A stretch of 64,000 nt of DNA, from NCBI GenBank assembly GCA_900149785.2, contig FSSI02000008.1, positions 1-64,000 on the forward strand, in the 5' to 3' direction. This document shows, piece by piece, positions 1 to 10,000 of the stretch. This stretch comes from Sodalinema lacuna_A. GTDB lineage: Bacteria > Cyanobacteriota > Cyanobacteriia > Cyanobacteriales > Geitlerinemataceae. The notes beneath the pieces are model-generated. The model was not told the origin of the DNA, did not search any database, and saw only the letters and a list, made by a program, of their open reading frames with translations. A program made the translations under genes and the position numbers. Every line of letters begins with the position of its first letter. Within the stretch, counting starts at the first letter, position 1.

Positions 1-1
1 G

Positions 2-481
2 TTAGCTAAACTTCACCTAAAACTAGCCAGAACCCGCAAAGATTTCCTACACAAAATAACGACCCGGTTAATCCGCGAAAACCAAGTGGTTTGCCTAGAA
101 GACTTGAATGTGTCAGGAATGGTCAAGAACCGGAAGTTGGCTAGAGTTATTAGTGAGCAAGGTTGGGGTAACTTCCGAACGTTCTGTGAAGCTAAGGCTC
201 AAATTGTCAACGATAGAGAAGTTAAGGTTATCAGTCGTTGGGAACCCACATCTCAAACTTGTTCAGACTGTGGCTATAAATGGGGCAAAATAGACTTGTC
301 TATTCGTTCCGTTGTCTGTCTTAATTGCGGAACTGAACAGGACAGAGATGAGAATGCTGCCAAAAACATAGAAAAAGTCGGGGTCGGGCATACCCACGAC
401 TCTAAATGGACAAAGAACGGGCATAAGACCAGGGTTTCTGGCAATCCGATCGCTTTGTCAAACCAACCGTCAGTTGAGTAG
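2..481 (+). CDS. tnpB: TnpB-family RNA-guided nuclease (IS200/IS605 OrfB), C-terminal part
   Basis: The reading frame is already open at base 2, so the gene starts outside the window and only its last ~159 codons are present. Visible landmarks are the RuvC-like strand with the catalytic Glu (CLEDLNV, codons from about 95), a four-cysteine zinc ribbon (CSDCG then CLNCG, around 270-330), and the final RuvC Asp in DRDENAAKN. These are the standard C-terminal features of TnpB, the transposon-encoded nuclease guided by an omegaRNA from its own 3' end. No tnpA is visible, but it could lie to the left. The tail after the last Asp is short and ends in a normal stop. Whether the full protein is intact cannot be judged here. 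Confidence 0.9.
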   Translation, partial: LAKLHLKLARTRKDFLHKITTRLIRENQVVCLEDLNVSGMVKNRKLARVISEQGWGNFRTFCEAKAQIVNDREVKVISRWEPTSQTCSDCGYKWGKIDLSIRSVVCLNCGTEQDRDENAAKNIEKVGVGHTHDSKWTKNGHKTRVSGNPIALSNQPSVE

Positions 482-560
482 CGATTATCTGTTTGATTAG
501 CCGGAGAATCCCCATCTCTTGCTTAGTGGGGAGTATGTCAAAAGAAACCAGAGTATCATA
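482..560 (+). mobile_element. Right end of the IS200/IS605-type element with hairpin
   Basis: Just after the tnpB stop lies an imperfect hairpin, TCCCCA (509-514) pairing with TGGGGA (527-532), within GAATCCCC...GGGGAGTATGTCA. IS200/IS605 elements end in a subterminal hairpin, and the omegaRNA scaffold normally ends at this border with the guide taken from flanking DNA. The exact boundary is inferred. A similar GAATCCCC...GGGGA...TGTCA arrangement recurs at 39508-39565. Confidence 0.55.
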
Positions 561-702
561 TCAAAATAAGCCTGTAGATTTGACAGACCACTTAGATTAT
601 CCTCAGACTATCTAAAATATAAAAAAATAGCATCGCCTTTGGATAATTCGGTAAAATAGCGGTTAAAAATCCGTGTGTTCATTGATTTAACTGACAGATT
701 TT

Positions 703-3273
703 ATGAATCCGACCCCTCCTCAATGCCAAAACCTAGAGACTCAGGTCCAAACCTTGGTTCAACTCCAGGAGGCAAAATCCAGCCTCCCCACTCAGGATAC
801 GGCGACAATCCGCACGTCTTTAAATAAAGCTATCTCGCCTCGCTTTGAAATCGTCTTTGCGGGAGCTTTTAGTGCTGGAAAATCGATGTTAATTAACGCT
901 CTTTTGGAGCGAGAACTGCTCTATAGCGCCCAAGGTCACGCCACGGGGACGGAATGCTACATTGAGTATGAGCCAGACCCGACTCAGGAACGAGTTGAGT
1001 TAACGTTTCTCAGTCAGGTAGAAATTCGTCAACAAATTGGGGAATTGAGCCAACTGCTGGCAATTACGGAAATGGGAGATCTTAGTGATACTCAGCAACT
1101 CGATAAGCTCAGTCAAATGTCTCAGGGGATTTGGGAGGCTGAAGGAGGAGAAAGTCGCACGGAACGAGCCAAGCAAGCGAAGTTATTGGAACAGCTTGTT
1201 TTGGGTTGGCAAGCCAATCGCGATCGCATTAATACTCTCAACAATGCCACCTACTCGATGGGACAATTGAACACCAATAGCCTTGATGAAGCCTCTCAAT
1301 ATGCTCGGCGCAGTCAAAATAGTTCGGTTCTCAAGAAAATCAACTATTACTGTCACCATCCACTCTTAGAAGATGGTAATGTCATTATTGATACCCCTGG
1401 CATTGATGCCCCAGTTAAAAAAGATGCTAAAATTGCCTATGATAAGATTGAGCATCCCGACACATCAGCGGTTATTTGTGTGTTCAAAACAGCGGCGAAT
1501 GGGGAGCTAACAACCGAGGAAACCCAGTTGCTGGAGCGGATTCAGAAGAGTCCGGGGATTCGCGATCGCGTCTTTTATGCCTTCAATTACATCGATGCCA
1601 CCTGGTATGATGACCAACTTCGCAATCGCCTAGAATACCAGATTAAATCGCAATTCCGAGGGGGCGATCGCATTTATAAAACCAGTGCCTTGCTCGGATT
1701 TTATGGCAGTCAAATTCGCCAAGCCAGTGCCGAAAATCATTGGGGACTCGACAGCATTTTTGCTAACACCCCCTCGACATTCGACCAACAAGACCTGACC
1801 CCAAAATTCATCTTTGAGTTTAACCGCTATTTCTCCACCCCAGGACGTTTATCTCGGACCCGGTTTCCCAGCACCCCAGCCATTAGTAACGCCGACAGCG
1901 AGAAAGAGCAATATCAGCAAATCCTTAACACCTATGGACAAGAACTGATTGAACAACTGGTTCGCGACAGTGGAATTCAGGACTTCCGGCGAGACATCAC
2001 TCGCTACCTCATGGAAGACCGCCGTCCCCAACTTTTTGAAGCACTCGCCAATGACCTGCGATCGCTTTGTATTGAAGTCCGCAACGACTACATCAAAACT
2101 TGGAAAGAGCTAGAAAGCCAACCCCAAGAAATTGACACCATCAAAGAGCAACAAGTTCAACAACTCAACAAAGAACTCAAACAGATTGGCGACGACTTTA
2201 AAGACCATATCACCACCTATCTCAATGAGTCTATCGCCGACAAAAACAACACCAGCTACGAGCGAGACTTCCGCCAGTTACAAAAGCGAATGTTGCAAAA
2301 GCTCGATGACTTAATTGAAGAATTTTCCGTTGGCGAAACCTACAAACTGGCTCAAAAAAGTCATCCTGAAAATGCCGTTGTTCCCATGATGGCAATTTTA
2401 GTTGAAGCCTTTTACACCCTCGCCAATCAACTTAAAGCGGTGTTAATCAACGCCTCAGAAGAGTTAGTCGCCAACTATTTCTTCCAACTTCGCGAGAGTA
2501 TCCATAACGCCGAGTTTTACAATAAACTCTATCGTTTCCTCGGCAATGATGCCGCCATTGACCAAAATCTCTCGCGATTGGAGGAGCGGGTTCTGGATTT
2601 TGTCGTCGGACAAGCGGGGTATGAATGTGATACCTATGTTCGGGAAACTCCAGAATTTTATGGAGAAAACACCGTCCCTAACTTCCAACTGCGTCAAACC
2701 TTGCAACAGGCCTGTCGTTCCCAGGATTATGAAGGGATGGTGGCGGCGGAACCGGCGATTCGTCAATTATTGCAAGTCGATTTTGAGAAAAAGGTCAAAA
2801 ATACGGTCATTCGTCGCTTTCGTACGGTTCTCAACAGCATTCTCAATGAGCGTCTGTTCAAGATGGCCAACGAACAATCCCAGACCATTTTATCTCAGTA
2901 TGAATTGGCGCGGACGAATTTGGCGAAAACCCTAGACCGGGAAGCGGAAGCGAAACTCGACAGTAATCGCCAACGCCAGGCGGCGGTTCGGGAGAAGATT
3001 GAGCAATATAATGAGGCGATTGCTGGGGTTAACGGCTGTCTGGAGGAAATGAGTCTTGGCCGGGTGAAACTCCCGCCAGTTCAGGAGACGGATTTACAGA
3101 TTTTCACGCCGACGACGATGATGTTGGAAGATATCGCTGAGACCGAGGAAAATTTGGAAGTGGCTCCTTCTGAGGCTGAGCGAGTTACTGAGGAGACGGT
3201 GGCTGCAACGCCTGAAACCACGTTCCCCGTTCCCGATGAGGATTCGGACTTCTCCAGTTTCGGTGACAGCTAA
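703..3273 (+). CDS. Bacterial dynamin-like GTPase
   Basis: Large GTPase of 856 residues. The N-terminal G domain shows G1 GAFSAGKS (54-61), the G2 threonine near TGTECY (81-86), and G3 DTPG (230-233). The expected G4 (N/T)KxD appears as NYID (295-298), a departure from consensus. The rest is long, helical and charged (stalk-like), with an acidic tail rich in Glu, Asp and Ser. Bacterial dynamin-like proteins bind and remodel membranes and use GTP hydrolysis for assembly; some act in membrane stress or phage resistance, others in thylakoid biology. It stands alone upstream of the KGGVGR/sacsin block, 159 bases before the next gene, so it may or may not belong to it. ATG start; no strong ribosome binding site. 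Confidence 0.85.
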   Translation: MNPTPPQCQNLETQVQTLVQLQEAKSSLPTQDTATIRTSLNKAISPRFEIVFAGAFSAGKSMLINALLERELLYSAQGHATGTECYIEYEPDPTQERVELTFLSQVEIRQQIGELSQLLAITEMGDLSDTQQLDKLSQMSQGIWEAEGGESRTERAKQAKLLEQLVLGWQANRDRINTLNNATYSMGQLNTNSLDEASQYARRSQNSSVLKKINYYCHHPLLEDGNVIIDTPGIDAPVKKDAKIAYDKIEHPDTSAVICVFKTAANGELTTEETQLLERIQKSPGIRDRVFYAFNYIDATWYDDQLRNRLEYQIKSQFRGGDRIYKTSALLGFYGSQIRQASAENHWGLDSIFANTPSTFDQQDLTPKFIFEFNRYFSTPGRLSRTRFPSTPAISNADSEKEQYQQILNTYGQELIEQLVRDSGIQDFRRDITRYLMEDRRPQLFEALANDLRSLCIEVRNDYIKTWKELESQPQEIDTIKEQQVQQLNKELKQIGDDFKDHITTYLNESIADKNNTSYERDFRQLQKRMLQKLDDLIEEFSVGETYKLAQKSHPENAVVPMMAILVEAFYTLANQLKAVLINASEELVANYFFQLRESIHNAEFYNKLYRFLGNDAAIDQNLSRLEERVLDFVVGQAGYECDTYVRETPEFYGENTVPNFQLRQTLQQACRSQDYEGMVAAEPAIRQLLQVDFEKKVKNTVIRRFRTVLNSILNERLFKMANEQSQTILSQYELARTNLAKTLDREAEAKLDSNRQRQAAVREKIEQYNEAIAGVNGCLEEMSLGRVKLPPVQETDLQIFTPTTMMLEDIAETEENLEVAPSEAERVTEETVAATPETTFPVPDEDSDFSSFGDS

Positions 3274-3432
3274 TCTTAAGTCATCATCCTAATCAACGGA
3301 TAGATGTGACGCCGAGTTTGCTGAGGTTGCATCCTAGAAGAGCCTTGAGATAGACTATCAGGGGGATAACTTGCCGGAGTTGTTTCCCCCTGATGAGTCT
3401 TTGAGTGTTAAGGAGGACATCTCACCTCAATC

Positions 3433-3891
3433 ATGGCGGTGTGTTTTACAGATAGGGAACTCAGAAGAGCTTGGGAGAACAATTTACAAGCCTTTCAAGA
3501 GAGTGCATCGAAAAGCAATGCTCACCGACTCCTGTTATTTTATGCCGTCGAATGTGGACTCAAACTGGCGCTAATGAAACGAGAAGGTGCAACTTGCACC
3601 GCAGACTGTCCACAACTACTGGATATACAGCATGATATCAATGCACTTCTAGATGCGCTTAAAACAGGTCGTGATTACAATTTACCCAAATCATTATCAA
3701 TGGGGTTTGTTAGAATCAATCAGAAGAGAAGAGAGCGTAAAATAAGTCCGGGTCAAATTAACCAAATGTGGCGGTATGGTGGTCATCTTCATACTAACTC
3801 TCGTGACTCAAGCTCGTTTCAATCTGATATCGATATTGAAAAAGCATTACTTAAAATTTGTCAGTGGCTAGAAGACAATGAAAATTTATAG
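3433..3891 (+). CDS. Small helical protein, possibly HEPN-like
   Basis: Protein of 152 residues, not assigned to a named family. A good Shine-Dalgarno (AAGGAGGA, about 3410-3417) precedes the ATG. The sequence is predicted helical, with the pattern LLLFYAVECGLKLALM followed by HDINALLDAL, which resembles all-helical HEPN proteins. Near the C-terminus RYGGHLH fits the Rx4-6H ribonuclease motif (R-x5-H), although this could be chance. The gene ends 21 bases before the KGGVGR ATPase, so the two are almost certainly cotranscribed. A small effector or adaptor partnered with the ATPase is the working idea; no activity can be claimed from sequence alone. Confidence 0.6.
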   Translation: MAVCFTDRELRRAWENNLQAFQESASKSNAHRLLLFYAVECGLKLALMKREGATCTADCPQLLDIQHDINALLDALKTGRDYNLPKSLSMGFVRINQKRRERKISPGQINQMWRYGGHLHTNSRDSSSFQSDIDIEKALLKICQWLEDNENL

Positions 3892-3912
3892 ATTTCAGGA
3901 AACTATTCATCT

Positions 3913-6687
3913 ATGAACAACTCACGGCTTTTGACTTGGTTAGATGTCCAACGGTTCATACGAGAGAAAACCTATGATGGGACTCAAATCCCCTCCGGAA
4001 TCACTCGAATTGACTGTTTTTCAGATGCCTTAGAAGTTGAAATACCTTCAGAATCTAGTAAGGCTGACGTGGATAATCTCCTCAGAGATTGGTTTTTAGA
4101 CCGATATAAATCGGATTCAGATTCGGATTCAATCTACTTAGATTTTGGTGAAGCGGAGCTGCCTGTTGAATTTATCGTCAAAGAACCCAGACTGAGAGCT
4201 GTACAACGAAAATTTCGTCCATTTTGGAGCAATGTTATTTATCGTCAACAGCATTTAGAGGGGGAGTCACAAACTCAGGGTTTAGACGACTTAACCCCCC
4301 TAACAGCACCGCAAATGGTCACTTTTTACTCCTTTAAAGGAGGGGTAGGTCGGACGCTCCATCTTGCTGGTTATGTCTTTGCACTACTGGATGCAGCCAA
4401 ATCTCAAAATAAACCAATTACTGTTTTAGTGATTGATGCTGACTTGGAAGCTCCCGGTTTAACCTATTGGGACCAAGCGAGTCACCAGCCTGCTTTTGCT
4501 TCATTTATTGATTTTTTAGAGATTTATCACTATAGTCCTGTCCCTAAAAAAGAGGCATTAGACCTATTTGCAAAAGAAGTTAAAAAGACAGCCAAGCGAG
4601 AGGGGAAATCCACCCTCTATTTTCTACCCGCTTTTTTAAGGCAAGAACAATTACTTGACACTCAAGTTCTTCCTGAACATTTAGCACGAACCGGGTCTTG
4701 GACTTGTAGCCAAGCCATTCATGAGTTGGGTCGTCATTTGGGTGCAGATTATGTATTTATTGACTTGCGTGCGGGATTGAGTGAGATTGCGAGTCCGCTT
4801 CTGTTTGATTCGCGGATGCAACGCTTTTTTGTGACCACGGCTGCTAGACAGTCTGTGGAAGGGCTAACCTTGGTGTTGCAACAAGTGAGCCGTCTTGCAC
4901 CGGGGAGTGAGGAGATTGACTCCGGTCATTTTTATGACCCGTCAGTGTTGATAAGTTTCTTAACGCCAGAGTTAAAGCAGTTACCCGAGTTTGAAGAGGC
5001 TTTGATTCAGTTTCGGGAAGCTTATGCACAGGCACAAACTGCTGAAGAGGATGAGTTTTATTCTAAGCGACTTGAAATTTTAGAGACGGACTTTAGTCAG
5101 CAACTCCTTTATGTTAATACTTGGGATGAAGCGAAAGAAAAGTTGGCAGCAACTTCTCTCATGAAGGTGGCTCAAGATTGGGCAAACAATCAACTTGAGG
5201 CGGCAACATCTGATGTCTTTCAATCAGTCTCTGATGAGCGTAAGCTGTCCTCTGTTGAAGAGGAGTTGAGGCGGTTTAAAGAAACCTGCGGTCAGTATGA
5301 ATTTGCTGAAAATGGGAAAGGAGAGAGCTTGCTAGTTACGGAACCGCTGAAAAACTTGGCGGCCCATTTTCAGGATGATTTACCCAAGGTAGTTTCTTTG
5401 GGTTCTAAAGGTGCGGGTAAAACCTTTACCTATCTTCAGCTTGCACGGTTAAAATACTGGCAAAGGTTTTTGGGGACAGTATTGAGTTTTTCTCAGGAGT
5501 CACAAGAGGGGCAAACGTATATTTTTCCTTTGTTAGAGTCTGATAATCTTGCTGAATCAGCTCAGCAACAGACTCGCGAAGCACGAGAGGACTTTCGCCG
5601 TCATCTTCAGGCTCATGTTCCGGGGGAGAGTTCGGAAATGCTGATGTCAGAGTTAAGGGAAAAGGTCAAGATATTTTCGCGAGAGAGTCATGATGAGTTA
5701 GATTGGAAAGAGTTTTGGCTTGGGTTAATAGCTCAAGGGTTGAATTTGCCATTAAGCCGTTCCAGTATTTCTGAAATCAACAATTTCTTGAAAAGCCATA
5801 GTATTAAAGTTGTGATGCTGTTTGATGGATTAGAAGATGTATTTCAAGAAGCGGTGTCTAATCCGAATGAACAAGCGGCTATCCGTGCTTTGATTAACTT
5901 ACCTAAGCAATTTTCAGAGTTGAGGCAATCTCATTTAGGCTTAGTTATTTTCTTAAGGTATGATTATCTAAAATATAGCATCCATCAAAATACAGCTCAA
6001 TTTGAGAATTTGTATCGAGGCTATGAGTTGAGTTGGAATTTGGAGTCTTTCCTAAAACTGGTGTATTGGATGTGCGCTCAAGCTCAGGTAATGGAGGTGA
6101 GTCCAGACGAAATTGAAGGATTGAATCGGGAGGAACTTGAAGATAGACTGGAAGCCTTATGGGGAAAAAAATTAGGCAAGTCTACCAGTAAAGAAGCCTA
6201 TACCAGTAACTGGGTGTTTGCTGCACTGACGGATTTTAAGGGACGACTCCAGGCTCGTGATATTGTGCGCCTACTGTATCATGCGGCTGAAATTAGTCTC
6301 AGTCAAAGTCAAGAAGTTCAATTGCAGCGATGGTCATCAGACCGTTTGCTTCCCCCTCAAGCGATTCGGCGAGCCTTGGAACCCTGTAGTCAGAAGAAAG
6401 TCGAGGAGGCGGAACAGGAATATCCCCAATTTAAGGAATGGCGAGAGACAATTCCCAAGGGGAGTGAACGGGTGGTTCCGTTTACCCTGGAGGACTTTGA
6501 GTTAGACGCGGGACATCTGAAGTTATTGGAGGAGATGGGTGTAATTTACGAACATCGGGAAAAGAATGGTACAGTGCGTTATTATATGCCAGAGATTTTT
6601 CGGAAAGGACTGGGGTTTGAGTTAAATGGCGGCGCCAGGCCCCGAGTTCTGGCGTTGAAGCGTAAGGCGCTCAAGAGCCAGTTGTAA
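3913..6687 (+). CDS. KGGVGR-motif ParA/MinD-like ATPase fused to a second P-loop NTPase
   Basis: Protein of 924 residues. A ~130-residue N-terminal region precedes a deviant Walker A, FKGGVGRT (141-148), where the lysine of MinD/ParA GKT is Arg. It is followed by VLVIDADLEAPGL and later YVFIDLRAGLSE, matching the ParA/MinD fold. A second, classical P-loop, GSKGAGKT (497-504), has a Walker B-like VVMLFDGLED (about 633-642) and a helical C-terminal region. Such KGGVGR ATPases occur in bacterial conflict-type gene neighbourhoods. The short SDSDSDS run near residue 67 is low complexity. It lies between a HEPN-like gene (21-base gap) and an HNH gene (37-base gap), pointing to one operon. Confident on the ATPase domains, not on biological role. 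Confidence 0.8.
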   Translation: MNNSRLLTWLDVQRFIREKTYDGTQIPSGITRIDCFSDALEVEIPSESSKADVDNLLRDWFLDRYKSDSDSDSIYLDFGEAELPVEFIVKEPRLRAVQRKFRPFWSNVIYRQQHLEGESQTQGLDDLTPLTAPQMVTFYSFKGGVGRTLHLAGYVFALLDAAKSQNKPITVLVIDADLEAPGLTYWDQASHQPAFASFIDFLEIYHYSPVPKKEALDLFAKEVKKTAKREGKSTLYFLPAFLRQEQLLDTQVLPEHLARTGSWTCSQAIHELGRHLGADYVFIDLRAGLSEIASPLLFDSRMQRFFVTTAARQSVEGLTLVLQQVSRLAPGSEEIDSGHFYDPSVLISFLTPELKQLPEFEEALIQFREAYAQAQTAEEDEFYSKRLEILETDFSQQLLYVNTWDEAKEKLAATSLMKVAQDWANNQLEAATSDVFQSVSDERKLSSVEEELRRFKETCGQYEFAENGKGESLLVTEPLKNLAAHFQDDLPKVVSLGSKGAGKTFTYLQLARLKYWQRFLGTVLSFSQESQEGQTYIFPLLESDNLAESAQQQTREAREDFRRHLQAHVPGESSEMLMSELREKVKIFSRESHDELDWKEFWLGLIAQGLNLPLSRSSISEINNFLKSHSIKVVMLFDGLEDVFQEAVSNPNEQAAIRALINLPKQFSELRQSHLGLVIFLRYDYLKYSIHQNTAQFENLYRGYELSWNLESFLKLVYWMCAQAQVMEVSPDEIEGLNREELEDRLEALWGKKLGKSTSKEAYTSNWVFAALTDFKGRLQARDIVRLLYHAAEISLSQSQEVQLQRWSSDRLLPPQAIRRALEPCSQKKVEEAEQEYPQFKEWRETIPKGSERVVPFTLEDFELDAGHLKLLEEMGVIYEHREKNGTVRYYMPEIFRKGLGFELNGGARPRVLALKRKALKSQL

Positions 6688-6724
6688 GTGAGTGTTTTGT
6701 TCTAGTTTTTAGTGGAGATACTCC

Positions 6725-6973
6725 ATGATGGAACCCACACCCCGCATTATTTTCCCCCCACAGGTTCGCCGTTATGTCTATGAACGGGATAATTTTACCT
6801 GCGTCGCCTGTGGGAAGACTCACCAGGAGGCTCGATTAACGATTGACCATATTATCCCGGTCTCGAAGGGGGGGAGTCATGATTTAAGTAATCTGCAAAC
6901 TCTCTGTTTTACCTGCAATCGTCTCAAAAGTAATCATGCAGACCCCCGGTTTCGCCGTCGTTATAGTGATTGA
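6725..6973 (+). CDS. Small HNH endonuclease
   Basis: 82-residue protein that is almost only an HNH domain: CVAC (zinc pair), DHIIPVSKGG with the conserved Asp-His and general-base region, then CFTC and N for the second zinc pair and the HNH asparagine. Stand-alone HNH proteins of this size are common in cyanobacteria, and some act in restriction or mobile-element contexts. Two ATG codons lie three bases apart; the first is used here. It sits between the KGGVGR ATPase and the sacsin-type gene, 60 bases before the latter, so it may supply a nuclease to that group, but it could also be an unrelated passenger. Confidence 0.85.
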   Translation: MMEPTPRIIFPPQVRRYVYERDNFTCVACGKTHQEARLTIDHIIPVSKGGSHDLSNLQTLCFTCNRLKSNHADPRFRRRYSD

Positions 6974-7033
6974 GAACGGTTAACCCCAAGGGATGGCCCG
7001 TATAATTAGGTTGAACTGAATTCTGGATTTTTG

Positions 7034-10000
7034 ATGACCCCATCTCTGTCTCAAGGTCGCTCATTCTACCAATCTGAACCTCTGATTGCTCGCTTGCGGG
7101 GGATTATCCGCGATTATCCCGAGGGAGTGGGGATTATTAAGGAGTTGATTCAGAATGCGGATGATGCGGGTGCAACTCGGGTGGAGATTACCCTAGATTG
7201 GCGAACCCATGAGGCGGCAGCGGTTCCGGGGAATTTGCAGAAACTCCTGGGACCGGCCATGTTGGTCTATAACAATAGTAGCTTCGGCGATCGCGATTTT
7301 GAGAGTATCCGCAGCCTAGGACAAAGTCAGAAAGCGACGGATTTGCAGAAAACCGGACGCTTTGGGATTGGCTTTAATGCGGTGTATCACGTCACCGACT
7401 ATCCCAGTTTCATCTCCCGTGAACGGCTGATTTTCTTTGACCCCCATGGGGATGCGGTTCCGGGAACCTCGAAGGCGGAACCGGGACGAGAATGGGAGTT
7501 CGCCGCGAGTGGCTGGTGGGAGGACTATCCCGAGGTGATGGCCATCTATGAAGCTGGAGGGGTTCCTCGGGGAACTCGGGATTTTCAGGGAACGCTATTT
7601 CGTTTACCGCTGCGAACTCCGCAACAGGCTCAAGTTAGTGAGATTCGCAATCAACCCTTTGAGGAGTCAAATGTTCGGGAACTGTTGACGGAGTTGCAAG
7701 ATTGCGGCGAGGAGTTGTTGTTGTTCCTCAAGTCGATTGTTGAGATTCACGTTTTTGAGATTGCGGCTGATACTGGGGGAGAACGGGAAGAGGTGTTGCG
7801 GATTACCACCGACAATCCCGAGGAGGTGACGGCGGCTCGTCAGCAGTTGATGACGGCGATTCCGGAAACGGCGGCGGAGTTGATTGAAGCCTGTCGCCGT
7901 CAAGGGAATGTGTTGGAGTTAGTGTCCTATCGTCATCATCTCGAAACCGTGAGTTCTCAGCAGGTGACGAGTTCGAGTTGGCGGATTGTGCAGTTGCTTC
8001 GCATTGATGAGGGGGAGGAGTTGGCGACGGTGATTCGCTCCTTGTCGGAGAATCAGGAGAAGGTGTTACCTTGGACGGGAGCGGCGGCCAGGATTACAGC
8101 GAGTCGGACGAGAGGGGTTCCGGCGGCGGTTCAGGGAAAGGTATATTGTTTTCTCCCGCTTCCGTTGGCGTCGGGATGGCCGATTCATCTGAATGGCTTT
8201 TTTAATTTAAATAGTTCTCGGGATAATCTCAGTAGTGATTCGGGACAGACGGGAAAAGACCGTCCGCGAGCAGTTTGGAATCAACGGCTGGCTCAGCATG
8301 GGTTGGCGATCGCCTGTGCGGAGTTATATCGTAGTTTGGTGGATGATATTGGCCGGGAGAGTCCCGAGGCGTTTTATAAGCTTTTCCCGACGGAGAAAAT
8401 TACCACCAGTCCGGCACTGGGTCACTTACATTTAGAGGTCTTTAAGCATCTGGCTCAGCGTCCGGTGATTCGCTCCACGGTTCGGGAAGAAGAGGATGCG
8501 TTTGAGGTCAGTCCTGATGGCAATTGTACGGTCAATCGGTGGGTAAAATGGCTGGAACCTCAAGAGATTCGCCAAATTTCCTCATCCTACTGGTCAAAGT
8601 TAGTTAAACCCTTCCGGGTGGAGGGATTAGCCATCGCTGACCCCCAAATTCCTCGTCAAGTTTCTCTACTGTTTAAACAGGCAGATTGTCCAATTCATGA
8701 GTATACGTCGCAAAACTTACGGGACTATCTCCAGGTTGAGGAAAGTTGGGGAATGCCATTTGAAGAGGCTCCCATGCGAATGTTACGGCGGATGGATTGG
8801 ATTGAGGTGTTAGCACAGTTTGCCGTATCAGACCGTCCAAAGTCCTTGCGAGGATTACCGCTGGCACTCTTGTCTAATAATCGTTTGCAGGTCTTTGGCT
8901 TTAATCCTTCGGGGGTGGTGTATCGAGCGGATGAGCAAATAAAAGCCCTATTTTATCAATATCCTAGCTGGTTTTTGCATTCAAAGGTCAGGCAAATTTT
9001 TAACGCCTGCAACTGTCCGGAAATTGTATCGTTGGATGCTCTGAAGGCGGCACAAAAATTGGTGAAAGTTTTTCGAGAGCAGAGAATTGAGGCTGGACAT
9101 CTTTGGAAGCCTCAGGGAATTGAGTTTCCCAATGAAGATTGGTTAGTTCAAGTTTTTCAGTATTTCCGTCACCATGGATTAAAATCCAGGACTAGAAGCC
9201 AGAATGACGGAGTCTTGGAAGAATTATCGAAAATACCACTAATTCCGGCGTCTGATGGACGGCTGTATCAGGGAAATCAAGTGGAGATGCCTTTATTGCC
9301 TTTCCATGATATTGCAATTCTCGACTCAGACACGTTGCAATATTTCGGAATTAAAGTTATCGACGTCAGCCATGCACTCTACACTCAATTTGCGAGTTTA
9401 TTTACAGCAAAGCCGAATACATTGATTCGCTACTTGAGTGCAAATAGTATCGTCCGTTTGTTGAGCTATCGACCGGTTGAAGATCTGCCACCTTATCATC
9501 CTCGGTATTCAGCAAAATTACTGGAATATTTATCTCTTTCTAAGTTCATTGAAGGAGATTGTAAATATAGCGAAAATCATTGGGATCTACTCCCTAAACT
9601 GCCAATTTTTATCACAACAAATGGCGAACTAACAACTCTAGATCGCCCCAATCTCTATCTTCCGGCAACGGGTTGGGATATTCCCAATCTCAACATTGAG
9701 TTTACGCTGTTAAAGGTCGAACAAGATGGTCATTCCTGGAAGCCTCTCCTCGAAGCCTTAGAAATCCCTGAACTAGACCCATTGACCTTTATTGAAGACT
9801 GCTTACTACAAGAATATCCCTATTTCTCAGAACAGGAACAACGAACGGCTTTGGCTTGGATTCGGGATAACTTCTCTTGGGAAGATTTAGAGCCTCAATC
9901 TTTACGATTATGGCAAAAACTGCAACAAGCTCGCTTAATTCGCTGTGAAGATGGACGGTTGCGAGCGGCGAGAGATTTATATCATCCTGAACAGCGATTC

